64,000 nucleotides of DNA from Doris montereyensis (taxonomy: Eukaryota > Mollusca > Gastropoda > Nudibranchia > Dorididae): NCBI GenBank assembly GCA_037039925.1, contig JAXRKP010000414.1:177501-241500 (forward strand), read 5' to 3'. Made by a program: the position numbers and the translations under genes. The first letter of the stretch is position 1. The number at the start of each line of letters is the position of its first letter. Below, piece after piece: positions 41,096 through 55,253 of the stretch. Under the pieces are notes generated by a model that was given only the letters and a program-made list of their open reading frames with translations, was not told where the DNA came from and ran no database searches.

Positions 41096-41404
41096 AAGTC
41101 TTCTATTGTTATTACCTCTTTAAACTGGGATAATTTCTATTGTGGACTTGCATTGAATATCATCCCATTGCCCCCCCCTATTTATTTATTCCATTGCACA
41201 CAACACTCACTTGTTTCAACTTTGGCTTCAGTGTTCAAGTCATCTGATTACACCTGCATCAGTGCTCACGTGTTAGTCATTCATATTGAACATATTGATG
41301 CTGCAAGTGCCAGTTCACGACGACCCTAAGCTGTCCACACAGACATCCAATACAAAGGTGTGAAAGCAGGTGTGTTGGCCAGTCTTCTGCCTGTCACCTA
41401 ACAA

Positions 41405-43078
41405 TGTCAGTAGTCTTCATTGTCCACACTGTCATAGTCTTCTATTGTGCACTGTCATAGTCTTCTATTGTCCAGACTGTCATAGTCTTCTATTGTCCAG
41501 ACTGTCATAGTCTTCTATTGTCCAGACTGTCATAGTCTTCTATTGTCCAGACTGTCATAGTCTTCTATTGTCCAGACTGTCATAGTCTTCTATTGTCCAG
41601 ACTGTCGTAGTCTTCTATTGTCCAGACTGTCATAGTCTTCTATTGTCCAGACTGTCATAGTCTTCTATTGCCCACACTGTCATAGTCTTCTATTGTCCAG
41701 ACTGTCATAGTCTTCTATTGTCCAGACTGTCATAGTCTTCTATTGTCCAGATTGTCATAGTCTTCTATTGTCCAGACTGTCATAGTCTTCTATTGTCCAG
41801 ACTGTCATAGTCTTCTATTGTCCAGACTGTCATAGTCTTCTATTGTCCAGATTGTCGTAGTCTTCTATTGTCCAGACTGTCATAGTCTTCTATTGCCCAC
41901 TGTGTCATAGTCTTCTATTGCCCACACTGTCATAGTCTTCTATTGCCCACACTGTCATAGTCTTCTATTGAACATACTGTCATAGTCTTCTATTGCCCAC
42001 ACTGTCATAGTCTTCTATTGCCCACACTGTAATAGTCTTCTATTGCCCACACTGTCATAGTCTTTTATTGAACATACTGTCATAGTCTTCTATTGCACAC
42101 ACTGTCATAGTCTTCTATTGCCCACACTGTCATAGTCTTCTATTGCCCACACTGTCATAGTCTTCTATTGCCCACACTGTCGTAGTCTTCTATTGCCCCC
42201 ACACTGTCATAGTCTTCTAGTGCCCACACTGTCATAGTCTTCTATTGCCCACACTGTAATAGTCTTCTATTGCCCACACTGTCGTAGTCTTCTATTGCCC
42301 ACACTGTCATAGTCTTCAGTCTTCTATTGCCCACACTGTCATAGTCTTCTATTGCCCATACTGTCATAGTCTTCTATTGCCCACACTGTCATAGTCTTCT
42401 ATTGCCCACACTGTCATAGTCTTCTATTGCCACACTGTCATAGTCTTCTATTGCCCACACTGTCATAGTCTTCTATTGCCCACACTGTCATAGTCTTCTA
42501 TTGCCCACCACACTGTCATAGTCTTCTATTGCCCACACTGTCACAGTCTCCTATTGCCCACACTGTCGTAGTCTTCTATTGCCCACACTGTCGTCATAGT
42601 CTTCTATTGCCCACACAGTCGTAGTCTTCTATTGCCCACACTGTCATAGTCTTCTATTGCCCACACTGTCATAGTCTTCTATTGCCCACACTGTAATAGT
42701 CTTCTATTGCCCACACTGTCATAGTCTTCTATTGCCCACACTGTCATAGTCTTCTATTGTCCAGACTGTCGTAGTCTTCTATTGCCCACACTGTCATAGT
42801 CTTCTATTGCCCACACTGTCGTCATAGTCTTCTATTGCCCACACTGTCATAGTCTTCTATTGCACACACTGTCGTCATAGTCTTCTATTGCCCACACTGT
42901 CATAGTCTTCTATTGCCCACACTGTCATAGTCTTCTATTGCCCACACTGTCTGTCATAGTCTTCTATTGCCCACACTGTCATAGTCTTCTATTGCCCACA
43001 CTGTCATAGTCTTCTATTGCCCACAGTGTCATAGTCTTCTATTGCCCACACTGTCATAGTCTTCTATTGCCCACCTCA
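41405..43078. repeat. 26-bp minisatellite
   Basis: About 62 units of CACTGTCATAGTCTTCTATT followed by GCCCA. The first third is dominated by the TGTCCAGA subtype and the rest by TGCCCACA, so two expansion phases can be seen. Units are very uniform. Confidence 0.97.
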
Positions 43079-43840
43079 TCAATCAATTACAAGGATGGAC
43101 ACGTCGAGGAGATTTAACGATTCGCCATGTAATTCTTGATTACCTGTCTTTTCTATCTACCGTCCAACACTGTCAAGATTGGCTGTCTTCTAGTGACAGT
43201 GACATCTTTGTTGAATGTCATCTTTGATTTGATCAACTGGTCCTGATCCAGACGTTCAATTCTACATTACACACAGTCATAGCTTAGGTACCTCATAGCA
43301 TACTGCTGACAAATTGCCCCACAAAATCCTTGGTCCCTGGGAAATCAGGACAATTTTATAATTCACTGAGATTTTACATCCACTGTATCATCTAAATGTC
43401 AAACTGAAACTTCACAAAACTAGCACTGTATTGCAGATATATATTTTAAAAATGTATTTATTCATTCCAAAGTGTAAACATTGTGAATGTGACACAAGTT
43501 TTCAAAGTGGAGGGAAGAGCAAAGCAAATATCAACACGTCATAGTGAGAAATAAAAATTGAAGAAGAAAAAAAAAGTTATTTATAGAGATGTCAATTTCA
43601 CATGATAATAATTAAAATTTGAAACCATGCATCCAAAAATATTGACATTTGCAACCATGGCGGAAAAAAAACATCAACCCAACATTAGAGTCCAGATGCT
43701 CTAGTCAAATAATTATTTAAAAGAACTAAGTGTAATATTATTATGAATATGGAAATAACAACTGCAATTGACTGATAATGATAGTGCTAGGCTTTGTCTT
43801 ACAGATACCAGTAATGTTACAATTCACGTCAATTTTAAAG
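43079..43840. other. Non-repetitive AT-rich spacer
   Basis: No ORF with recognisable content, no tRNA-like boxes and no inverted terminal repeats seen. It has about 33% GC by eye. Confidence 0.4.
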
Positions 43841-43899
43841 ATCAAAGTCAAAACATAAAAGAAATATTTATATGAATATTTAGTTGACTTAGGTTCCAA

Positions 43900-45052
43900 G
43901 TTATAAATTTAATGATCCAGAATTTAAATTTCAAAACAAAACAGAACAAATTCAAATTTGAATAAAAATCAACTTAAAATGACAAATTAATAAAAATCAA
44001 ACATTCAAATTTGAATAAAAATCAAACAATTTTAACTGACAAAATTAGAATAAAAATCAAACAATTTTTAACTGACATATTACATGACTATAAAAATCAA
44101 ACAATTTTAACTGACAAATTTGACTAAAAATCAAACAATCAAACAATTTTAACTGACAAATAAGAATAAAAATCAAACAATTTTAACTGACAAATTTGAC
44201 TAAAAATCAAACAATTTTAACTGACAAATAAGAAAAAAAAATCAATTTTAAACAAATTTTTTAAAATGACAATTTTTGACAAATTTAAAAATCAAACAAT
44301 TTTGACAAATAAGAATAAAAATCAAAATTTTGACTGACAAAAATCAAACAATTTTAACTGACAAATAAGAATAAAAATCAAACAATTTTAACTGACAAAT
44401 TTGACTAAAAATCAAACAATTTTAACTGACAAATTTGAATAAAAATCAAACAATTTTAACTGACAAATAAGAATAAAAATCAAAAATTTTGACAAATTTG
44501 ACTAAAAATCAAACAATTTTAACTGACAAATTTTGACAAATTTAAAAATCAAACAATTTTAACTGACAAATAAGAATCAAACAAAATCAAACAATTTTAA
44601 CTGACAAATTTGACTAAAAATCAAACAATTTTAACTGACAAATTTGACTAAAAATCAAACAATTTTAACTGACAAATAAGAATAAAAATCAAAAATTTTA
44701 ATTGACAAATTTGACTAAAAATCAAACAATTTTAACTGACAAATTTGACTAAAAATCAATTTTAACTGACAAATGAATAAAATCAAACAATTTTTGACAA
44801 ATTTGACTAAAAATCAAACAATTTTAACTGACAAATTTGACTAAAAATCAAACAAACAAATAAGAATAAAAATCAAACAATTTTAACTGACAAATTTGAC
44901 TAAAAATCAAACAATTTGAACCCTAAAAATCAAACAATTTTTGACAAATAAGAATAAAAATCAAACAATTTTAACTGACAAATTTGACTAAAAATCAATT
45001 TTTGACAAATAAGAATAAAAATCAAACAATTTTAACAGACAAATTCAAAATT
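43900..45052. repeat. About 33-bp A/T-rich minisatellite
   Basis: About 35 units of AAAATCAAACAATTTTAACT followed by GACAAATTTGACT or GACAAATAAGAAT. Many units are truncated. The left edge (43900-44000) is degenerate. Confidence 0.9.
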
Positions 45053-45199
45053 TCAAAAGAAAGAAGAAAAAGATTTCAAAAAATTAATCTAGTCAAACTG
45101 AAAATACAATTTCAGATCAAAAATTGAAAAAATAATTGGCTGAATACATTTTCAAACATGATATTCTGTAAAAAAAGAAGGGAAAGAAGTAGAGTTCCT

Positions 45200-45460
45200 C
45201 CAAGGCTGTTACGGCCCACAGAGCCAGAGCTTATCCCGGTTTCAATAGCGTGAAACGGTCCTGGACAGGACGCTAGTCTGACAGGTTTTTACTCCCAAGC
45301 TAGTGCTAGTACCCATTTTCATCTGGGTTGAGTGGGGAATATGCATGTTAAGTGTCTTTCCCAAGGAACACAACGTCTGACATAACTTTGCTGGGATTCA
45401 AACCTCGGGACCTCATGATCCCCAGTCCGGTAGCCTGACCGCTCTGCCATCGATGAGACA
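45200..45460 (-). mobile_element. tRNA-derived SINE (family of 15.5 kb)
   Basis: Minus-strand head has A-box-like GATGGCAGAGCGGTCAGGC and B-box-like GAGGTTTGAATCCCAG. The body blocks ACACTTAACATGC, CCCACTCAACCCAGATG and CTAGCTTGGGAGTAAAAACC match the copies at 15465 and 56740. Both poly(A)-like and head ends are present, so it is close to full length. Confidence 0.82.
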
Positions 45461-45584
45461 ATATTATGTACATGCACGATATCAACAGTAAAGTAAACTA
45501 ACGTAAGTCTCATACTCATTGGTGACTGTAGGCTATTTTGGAGCAGATGCCATTTTGTTTTCGATGCGTGCCAGTAACTACCAC

Positions 45585-48500
45585 ATGATGTGGTATATGT
45601 TTGCCATTGTTTTCTATGCATACCACAACATGATGTGGTATATGTTTGCCATTGTATGTGATATATGTTTGCCATTGTATGTGATATATGTTTGCCATTG
45701 TATGTGATATATGTTTGTCATTGTTTTCTATGCATACCACCACATGATGTGGTATATGTTTGCCATGTATGTGATATGTGTTTGCCATTGTTTTCTATGC
45801 ATACCACCACATGATGTGGTATATGTTTGCCATTGTATGTGATATATGTTTGTCATTGTTTTCTATGCATACCATCACATGATGTGGTATATGTTTGCCA
45901 TTGTATGTGATATATGTTTGTCATTGTTTTCTATGCATACCACCACATGATGTGATATATGTTTGCCATTGTTTTCTATGCATACCACCACATGATGTGA
46001 TATATGTTTGCCATTGTATGTGATATATGTTTGTCATTGTTTTCTATGCATACCACCACATGATGTGATATATGTTTGCCATTGTATGTGATATCTGTTT
46101 GTCATTGTTTTCTATGCATACCACCACATGATGTGATATATGTTTGCCATTGTATATGATATGTGTTTGCCATTGTTTTCTATGCATACCACCACATGAT
46201 GGATTATATGTTTGTCATTGTATGTGATATGTGTTTGCCATTGTTTTCTATGCATACCACCACATGATGTGATATATGTTTGCCATTGTTTTCTATGCAT
46301 ACCACCACATGATGTGATATGTGTTTGCCATTGTTTGTGATATGTGTTTGCCATTGTTTTCTATGCATACCACTACATGATGTGATATATGTTTGCCATT
46401 GTTTTCTATGCATACCACCACATGATGTGATATATGTTTGCCATTGTTTTCTATGCATACCACTACATGATGTGATTTATGTTTGCCATTGTTTTCTATG
46501 CATACCACTACATGATGTGATCTATGTTTGCCATTGTTTTCTATGCATACCACACAACATGATGTGATATATGTTTGCCATTGTTTTCTATGCATACCAC
46601 CACATAATGTGATATGTGTTTGCCATTGTTTGTGATATGTGTTTGCCATTGTTTTTTATGCATACCACCACATGATGTGATATATGTTTGCCATTGTATG
46701 TGATATGTGTTTGCCATTGTTTTCTATGCATACCACTACATGATGTGATATATGTTTGCCATTGTATGTGATATATGTTTGCCATTGTTTTCTATGCATA
46801 CCACCAAATGATGTGATATATGTTTGCCATTGTTTTCTATGCATACCACCACATGATGTGATATATGTTTGCCATTGTTTTCTATGCATACCACCACATG
46901 ATGTGATATGTGTTTGCCATTGTTTTCTATGCATACCACCAAATGATGTGATATGTGTTTGCATTGTTTTCTATGCATACCACCACATGATGTGATATGT
47001 GTTTGCATTGTTTTCTATGCATACCACCACATAATGTGATATGTGTTTGCATTGTTTTCTATGCATACCACCACATGATGTGATATGTGTTTGCATTGTT
47101 TTCTAGGCATACGACACAACATTATGTGATATGTTTGCCATTGTTTTCTATGCATACCACACAACATGATGTGATATGTGTTTGCATTGTTTTCTATGCA
47201 TACCACCACATGATGTGATATGTGTTTGCCATTGTTTTCTATGCATACCACCACATGATGTGATATGTGTTTGCCATTGTTTTCTATGCATACCACACAA
47301 CATGATGTGATATGTGTTTGCCATTGTTTTCTATGCATACCACAACATGATGTGATATGTGTTTGCCATTGTTTTCTATGCATACCACAACATGATGTGA
47401 TATGTGTTTGCCATTGTTTTCTATGCATACCACCAAATGATGTGATATATGTTTGCCATTGTTTTCTATGCATACCACCACATGATGTGATATGTGATTG
47501 CCATTGTTTTCTATGCATACAACATGATGTGATATGTGTTTGCCATTGTTTTCTTTACCATACAACATGATGTGATATGTGTTTGCCATTGTTTTCTATG
47601 CATACCATACAACATGATGTGATATGTGTTTGCCATTGTTTTCTATGCATACCACCACATGATGTGATATGTGTTTGCCATTGTTTTCTATGCATACCAC
47701 CAGCATGATGTGATATGTGTTTGCCATTGTTTTCTATGCATACCACAAGCATGATGTGATATGTGTTTGCCATTGTTTTCTATGCATACCACCACATGAT
47801 GTGATATGTGTTTGCCATTGTTTTCTATGCATACCACCACATGATGTGATATGTGTTTGCCATTGTTTTCTATGCATACCACACAACATGATGTGATATG
47901 TGTTTGCCATTGTTTTCTATGCATACCACCACATGATGTGATATGTGATTGCCATTGTTTTCTATGCACACCACAACATGATGTGATATGTGTTTGCCAT
48001 TGTTTTCTATGCATACCACCACATGATGTGATATGTGTTTGCCAATGTTTTCTATGCATACCACCAAATGATGTGATATATGTTTGCCATTGTTTTCTAT
48101 GCATACCACCACATAATGTGATATGTGATTGCCATTGCTTTCTATGCATACAACATGATGTGATATGTGTTTGCCATTGTTTTCTATGCATACCATACAA
48201 CATGATGTGATATGTGTTTGCCATTGTTTTCTATGCATACCACCACATGATGTGATATGTGTTTGCATTGTTTTCTATGCATACCACCACATGATGTGAT
48301 ATATGTTTGCCATTGTTTTCTATGCATACCACACAACATGATGTGATGTGTTTGCCATTGTTTTCTATGCATACCACAACATGATGTGATATGTGTTTGC
48401 CATTGTTTTCTATGCATACCACCACATGATGTGATATGTGTTGCCATTGTTTTCTATGCATACCACCACATGATGTGATATGTGTTTGCCATTGTTTTCT

Positions 48501-49200
48501 ATGCATACCACACAACATGATGTGATATGTGTTTGCCATTGTTTTCTATGCATACCACCACATGATGTGATATGTGATTGCCATTGTTTTCTATGCATAC
48601 AACATGATGTGATATGTGTTTGCCATTGTTTCCTATGCATACCACCACATGATGTGATATGTGATTGCCATTGTTTTCTATGCATACCACCACATGATGT
48701 GATATGTGTTTGCCATTGTTTTCTATGCATACAACAACATGATGTGATATGTGATTGCCATTGTTTTCTATGCATACCACAACATGATGTGATATGTGTT
48801 TGCCATTGTTTTCTATGCATACCACATAACATGATGTGATATGTGTTTGCCATTGTTTTCTATGCATACAACATGATGTGATATGTGTTTGCCATTGTTT
48901 TCTATGCATACCACAACATGATGTGATATGTGTTTGCCATTGTTTCCTATGCATACCATCCCATGATGTGATATATGTTTACCATTGTATGTGATATATG
49001 TTTACCATTGTATGTGATATATGTTTACCATTGTATGTGATATATGTTTGCCATTGTATGTGATATATGTTTACCATTGTATGTGATATATGTTCACCAT
49101 TGTATGTGATATATGTTTACCATTATGCGATATATGTTTGCCATCGTATGTGATATGTGTTTGCCATCGTATGTGATATATGTTTGCCATTGTTTTCCAC
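45585..49200. repeat. 45-bp minisatellite, longest array (3.6 kb)
   Basis: About 80 units of TTGCCATTGTTTTCTATGCA followed by TACCACCACATGATGTGATATGTGT. Short 20-bp units (ATGTGATATATGTTTGCCATT) occur mainly at both ends (45645-45710 and 48970-49190). The centre is made of full units. All frames on both strands stay open for long stretches because 45 is divisible by three. Confidence 0.97.
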
Positions 49201-49261
49201 CTTGACTTTCACTTCCACCAAGTTATAAAAGACCTAGAGACCAAGCTACCGTAGTCATAAA

Positions 49262-49372
49262 CTGCTGGGGTGACAGGAGGAATATGAAAAATCTGCCTAG
49301 ACTGGGAGTCGAACTCGGGTCTCTCAATGGTAGTTTGCGAGACACCAACGTCTCATTTCTTTTCCTTTCCTA
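49262..49372 (-). mobile_element. tRNA-derived SINE head fragment
   Basis: The minus strand reads GACGTTGGTGTCTCGCAAAC, then GAGACCCGAGTTCGACTCCC with a good B box (GAGTTCGACTCC). The A-box half is only partly present. The element runs directly into the array that follows. Confidence 0.6.
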
Positions 49373-50050
49373 TTCCAATTCAACAATGGAACCCACTACC
49401 AATGAGAGACACCAACATCTCATTTCTTTTCCTTTCCTAGTCCAATTCAACTATGGAACCCACTACCAAAGAGAGACACCAACATTTCATTTCTTTCCTT
49501 CCTATTCCAATTCAACTATGGAACCCACTACCAAAAGAGACACCAACATCTCATTTCTTTCCTTTCCTATTCCAATTCAACAATGGAATGGAACCCACTA
49601 TTAATTCAAAAGAGACACCAACATCTCATTTCTTTCCTTTCCTATTCCAATTCAACAATGGAACCCACTACCAAAGAGAGACACCAACATCTCATTTCTT
49701 TCCTTTCCTATTCCAATTCAACTATGGAACCCACTACCAAAGAGAGACACCAACATCTCAACTACCAAAAGAGACACCAACATATTCCAATTCAACTGGA
49801 ACCCACTTTCATTTTTTCCTTTCCTATTCCAATTCAACTATGGAACCCACTACCAAAGAGAGACACCAACATCTCATTTCTTTCCTTTTCCTATTCCAAT
49901 TCAACTATGGAACCCACTATTCCAATTCAAAGAGAGACACCAACATCTCATTTCTTTTCCTTTTCTATTCCAATTCAACATTGGAACCCACTACCAATGA
50001 GAGGCACCAACACTTCATTTCTTTCCTTTCCTATTCCAATTCAAATATGG
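49335..50050. repeat. About 64-66-bp minisatellite
   Basis: About 11 units containing GAGAGACACCAACATCTCAT, TTCTTTCCTTTCCTATTCC and AATTCAACTATGGAACCCAC. The GAGACACCAAC part matches the end of the SINE head at 49336-49360 (GCGAGACACCAACGTCTCAT). Some units in the centre are scrambled. Confidence 0.92.
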
Positions 50051-51600
50051 GCTGAAAACTGACGGGATGACACGAGAGCCATATTGTATTCCAAACTCTG
50101 GTGATCCACTAGAAAGGTCAAGCAATGACGAGCGTGGTTAGCTGTTTAGAAGGGTGGCCTGCTGTGTATTCACATTCAAACCAGCAACAACAAAAAAAAG
50201 ACGAAGGGGTACCAAAGAGTCATGACATAGGTGCGGCCCAACTCCCTTAAGAGTAAGGAAGTTAAGGACCGAAACATTTGATCGATGGGGGTTCTCTTCT
50301 GAAAAACTCTCTTGTCTTTAGCTCCTAGTGAGATTTTTTTCTACTGTTTGACACTTGTAGGGAAGTCAATTTCAAACATTAAGACAATAAGTTCCCATTG
50401 TTGGATAATAAAGAAATACAGTTTTAAAAGAGGTCTCAGCTGTTAATATGATGATTGCTATATTGCCAAGTTTGAGTTCTAACATTACTTATTCCTACAT
50501 GGAAGACAAACTATGATCTTTTTAATTATTATATTGAAAATTAAACATCACGCACACAACAGCGATTTTTCAAATTGACGACTCACATTTACTTTCTGGA
50601 GTGACTTCCCATTGATCATCAAGTCCTTGACTTGTTCCGTGAACGTTTCCAGCCTTTAGCTGTGCCTAGATCTAGATGTGACCCATTTTTTGCCCTTCTC
50701 TCCTAAAATCTCCAATGCAATAATGACACTTATGAAAGTTAATTCACTGGACCCTCCATACACTGACTAGTATCAATATGCTATGCAATGCCTTTCTCTA
50801 CATTACACTAACAAGAATAGACTCAAACAGCAGCTTCAATCTATAATTATAATAATAACAATCCCATGAATGAATTTTTATTTTATTTCAATGTAAGAGT
50901 AAAAGGCAAATGAAAACAAATGGAAGCACAAGTATGTTTGACATTTGATGCAAATAAGAGACAAAAAATAGCCACTATGGACAAAATGTTTTAAATGTCA
51001 AAGTCACTCTGTGGAGTCTTTTCCATATTCCAAAAAAAAATAAAATATATATATCAGGCCTATATATACATGTACATGCAGCTTACAAATGCACACCCCC
51101 AACCCCCCCCAAAAAAAAAAACAAAACAACAAAAAACAAAAACAAACAAAACATTTCAGAAAAAAATCCAGGGCAAACTAAGACAGACAGACAGACACAT
51201 AAAAAGAAAACCAAATCGAAAAAAGAAAAGAAAAACCCAAAACCCCAAAAAAACAAAAAGACAAGCCCTACCAACTATAACAAATTTCAAATACATGTGA
51301 AAATGAAAGCACATAAGAAATACACAGCACGTTTGTGTCATGTCATGTAGAGTCACACACAATAAACACACAAATAATAAATGGCGCTAAATTCAAATGA
51401 GATGTCTGTATTTTGGTAAAAAGCAATGCACTATGATAGATCTTAATAAATCCTTTTTTTTGGAAAAAAAAAAAAAAAAAAAAAAAAAAAAGAAAGAAAA
51501 CCTACGAATTAATGGCACAATTTATATTTACACAAGAAGAGTACAAATTCCTAAATTCAGTCATAAAATCTGAATACATGTATAGAAATAAAATAGAGTC
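50051..51600. other. Non-repetitive spacer with homopolymers
   Basis: 50100-50300 includes possible short-element sequence (CATTCAAACCAGCAAC, a B-box-like motif) but no convincing SINE. 51085-51260 is A/C-rich low complexity. A run of about 29 A lies at 51463-51491. No gene is recognised. Confidence 0.4.
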
Positions 51601-52060
51601 AAATGAAACAGCATGCACAAAGACCCATTGACCTGTGAATCAGTTGGGTTTGTTTTGCATGCGCAAAGACCCATTGACTTGTGAATCAGTTGGGTTTGTT
51701 TTGCATGTGCAAAGACCCATTGACCTGTGAATCAGTTGGGTTTGTTTTGCATGCGCAAAGACCCATTGACCTTTGAATCAGTTGGGTTTTTTTTGCATGC
51801 GCAAAGACCCATTGACCTGTGAATCAGTTGGGTTTTTTTTTGCATGCGCAAAGAATTGACCTGTGAATCATTGACCATTGACCTGTGAATCAGTTGGGTT
51901 TTTTTTGCATGTGCAAAGACCTATTGACCTGTGAATCAGTTGGGGTTTTTTTTGCATGCGCAAAGACCCATTGACCTGTGAATCAGTTGGGTTTTTTTTT
52001 TTGCATGCGCAAAGACCCATTGACCTGAGAATCAGTTGGGTTTTTTTTTAAAACCCGGCT
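51601..52060. repeat. 46-bp minisatellite
   Basis: About 9 units of GTGAATCAGTTGGGTTTGTT followed by TTGCATGCGCAAAGACCCATTGACCT. Later units carry T7-T9 instead of TTTGTTT. Each unit has the palindrome TTGCATGCGCAA. 52061-52865 holds no recognised feature beyond short TA and CA runs. Confidence 0.95.
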
Positions 52061-52874
52061 GATAATTGACTGTAAAATGATTATGTCGTATTGGCTATGA
52101 ACAAAAAGTGTACAAAAGCCGGAGGACAGATCATCTTGATGAGAACACAAAGCCCGCACTCATTCATCCCTGACTAACTTTTAGTTGATTTATATAAAGG
52201 AAACATTTTTTTGACACTTTCAGTGCTATTGCCAAATTTGATTTCTGACAATGAATGGCACTTTCTTTTTGACGGTCATGTTGTACTACTAAGATCAATG
52301 ATAATGAAATCTTAATGTGAGCCAAAGAAGCTAACGCAAATCTGAGACTAGAAAAAAAAGCGGCTGGCAAAAGTAGAGATCTATTAAAAGGTGGAAATAC
52401 TGACATTAATTTGCCTCTCTAGATACGCTACTATTTCGTATGCTTGGTACCAAATACATCATTGTTACATTCACACACACATACAAACAAACACATACAA
52501 ACAAACACACACACACGCACGACAACTATATAGAAGAAGGGATAATATGTAGTACAGACGTTAAAGTTTGAGGAATATCATTTTCCAGGTGAATAAAGCA
52601 GTTTTATAAAGCCACATTGTCCCGAGAAAAATATCTTTTTTAAAAAAAGAAGAAAAAAAACAAGAAGAAAGAATACATCCATACAAAAAAAATGCCATCA
52701 CATAATATCAAAGCAAAGTTTTCAATCATGAAAGACTGGATAAAGAGTTTGTAAGGCACATTCACAGTACGATTGTTTGTTCATACTTTATGGTAATTTA
52801 TAAATGTTCACATAATATATAATTATAATCATATATATATATATATACATCCTTATGGTTTTAGAGGAGCTTGT

Positions 52875-53025
52875 TGAAAGATAAGTACGAATCAAGTGTT
52901 CACAAAGATTAGTACGAATCAAGTACGAATCAAGTGTTCACAAAGATTAGTACGAATCAAGTGTTCACAAAGATTAGTACGAATCAAGTGTTCACAAAGA
53001 TTAGTACGAATCAAGTGTTAACAAT
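52875..53025. repeat. 27-bp tandem repeat
   Basis: About 5 units of AGTACGAATCAAGTGTTCAC followed by AAAGATT. 53026-53450 shows A-rich low complexity only. Confidence 0.92.
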
Positions 53026-53454
53026 AAGCCCACAGTGTCGCATGGATAGAATTGTCATGACAAAAAGAGATGTTCATACGTATTGAATGTAAATAAAAAA
53101 ACTCAGACTGGTCAAGTCTGTGGAATCTGTTAGGACTGAGTAAAAAAAACCCCACAACATTACAAAATCAAGAAGCAAAGAAAAAAAAACCCTAACCAAC
53201 AGAGGAAAAAAACAACACCTCCCCTTCATTACCTTGATAAAAAAAACTAAATCGACCACAGATCACCCTTCCCTACATCAAAAATTTTATTTGTTTAATT
53301 GTCATTTACCCCATCCATCAAATGCACTGACCTCAGAATTAATTAAGAAGACAATACAGCAAGATAGAAGTAAAACATAAGAATAAGTGAAAGGACAGAA
53401 GTAGAACCTACCCGTAGCGTTTGGCCACCTTCCATGAAAACTTTCAAGGAAAAT

Positions 53455-54335
53455 TAAGCTAGGCCTAAATGAGACCTTGACTAGACCAGAATGAGACCTA
53501 AACTAGACCAGAATTAGACCTAAAGCTAGACCACAATGAGATCTAAATTTAGACCAGAATGAGACCTAAACTAGACCAGAATGAGACCTTAACTAGACCA
53601 GAATGAGACCTGAACTAGACCAGAATGAGACCTTGACTAGACCAGAATGAGACCTAAACTAGACCAGAATAAGACCCAAATTAGACCAGAATGAGACCTA
53701 AACTAGACCAGAATGAAACCTAGACTAGAGCAGAATGAGACCTTAACTAGACCAGTGTGAGACCTAAACTAGACCAGAATGAGACCCAAACTAGACCAGA
53801 ATGAGACCCAAACTAGACCAGAATAAGACCTAAACTAGACCAGAATGAGACCATGACTAGACCAGAATGAGACCTAAACTAGACCAGAATGAGACCTAAA
53901 ACTAGACCAGAATGAGACCTAAAACTAGACCAGAAGACCAGAATGAGACCTAAACTAGACCAGAATGAGACCTAAACTAGACCAGAATGAGACCTAAAAA
54001 CTAGACCAGAATGAGACCTAAAACTAGACCAGAATAAGACCTAAAACTAGACCAGAATGAGACCATGACTAGACCAGAATGAGACCTAAAACTAGACCAG
54101 AATGAGACCTAAAACTAGACCAGAATGAGGCCTAAAACTAGACCAGAATGAGACCTAAACTAGACCAGAATGAGACCTAAAACTAGACCAGAATGAGACC
54201 TAAAACTAGAACAGAATGAGACCTAAAACTAGACCAGAATAAGACCTAAACTAGACCAGAATGTGACCTAAACTAGACCAGAATGAGACATAAACTAGAC
54301 CAGAATGAGACCTAAACGAGACCAGATGAGAATGT
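53455..54335. repeat. 22-bp minisatellite
   Basis: About 38 units of CTAGACCAGAATGAGACCTA followed by AA. Length varies by one base through AAACT/AAAACT. Regular across the whole array. Confidence 0.97.
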
Positions 54336-54417
54336 AAGAGAGGTTTGGACAATGCTTCTGTTAAGATGAAGTAAAAAAAAAAATGAAAGGAAAGAAGTAG
54401 GCCCTACCAGTAACTTC

Positions 54418-54560
54418 ACCAATCGTCCAGGAGAGGATTTGGAGAGAAGTTGTGGCCTGTGACAAACAACAAAGATCCTCTTTATGTCCATGAGAAAGGA
54501 TTTGGAGAGAAGTTGTGGCCTGTGACAAACAACAAAGATCCTCTTTACGTCCATGAGAAA
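54418..54560. repeat. About 67-bp direct duplication
   Basis: Two near-identical copies of GGATTTGGAGAGAAGTTGTG, GCCTGTGACAAACAACAAAG and ATCCTCTTTATGTCCATGAG. A duplication at the two-copy stage. Confidence 0.93.
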
Positions 54561-54673
54561 GACAAAATAATTTATTAAGTAGAAGATTAACAAACCAAAC
54601 TTTAGTACTGATCATCTCAATCAGCAAAAAAAAGAAATCATCTTTATCTGTAAACCAAGGAAAGTTTACATTA

Positions 54674-54675
<2 letters not shown>

Positions 54676-54713
<38 letters not shown>
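54676..54713. repeat. (CA)n microsatellite
   Basis: About 38 bp of CA with one TA interruption at its left edge. Confidence 0.95.
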
Positions 54714-54714
<1 letters not shown>

Positions 54715-55253
54715 TTGTACATAAGCATGTCAACACGGATTTAATACAAGTCATTAATTAGCTACCCGCTTACATTTTCTTGTACACTTGTGTGAGACAC
54801 GTTTCCTTTCCTCATCCTCACAGTAGTCCCAGCCATTAAAAATCTTTTTTTAAAGCTCCAGAGAAAGAAAAGAGGAATAACAACATCCTTTTAGATATAC
54901 ATCCAATTCCGCCCCCCCCCTCACCCCCTCCCAATAAAACCCCCATCTAAACTTAAAAAAACCCAACAAAACAAACAAAAAAATAGAAATGAGTAAGGCT
55001 GTCCATACCATGTTGACATTGACAAAGTATTAGTTTCACTATTAGAGAAATCTGCTCTGAAACATTTGTTCATTTCTTTAAAATCTCATTTGATGAACAT
55101 GTCATGTCATGTCTACCCCTGAAATGATGTGGGTGGAGCGTGATCATTAAAAAATTAGGAGTGAAAAAACTTGAGAGGACATTTAAAACAACATTGCATG
55201 GCTCAAAAAAAAGGCAAAAGAAGAAAGGCCATAAATTGTACTGACACAGCTCT

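Noticed and set aside
41405..43078. Telomeric or centromeric satellite
   Set aside because: No TTAGGG-type unit, and the array is one of many unrelated local arrays next to genes.
45319..48954. Many His/Cys/Met-rich open frames on both strands
   Set aside because: A 45-bp repeat keeps all frames open; not a zinc-binding protein family.
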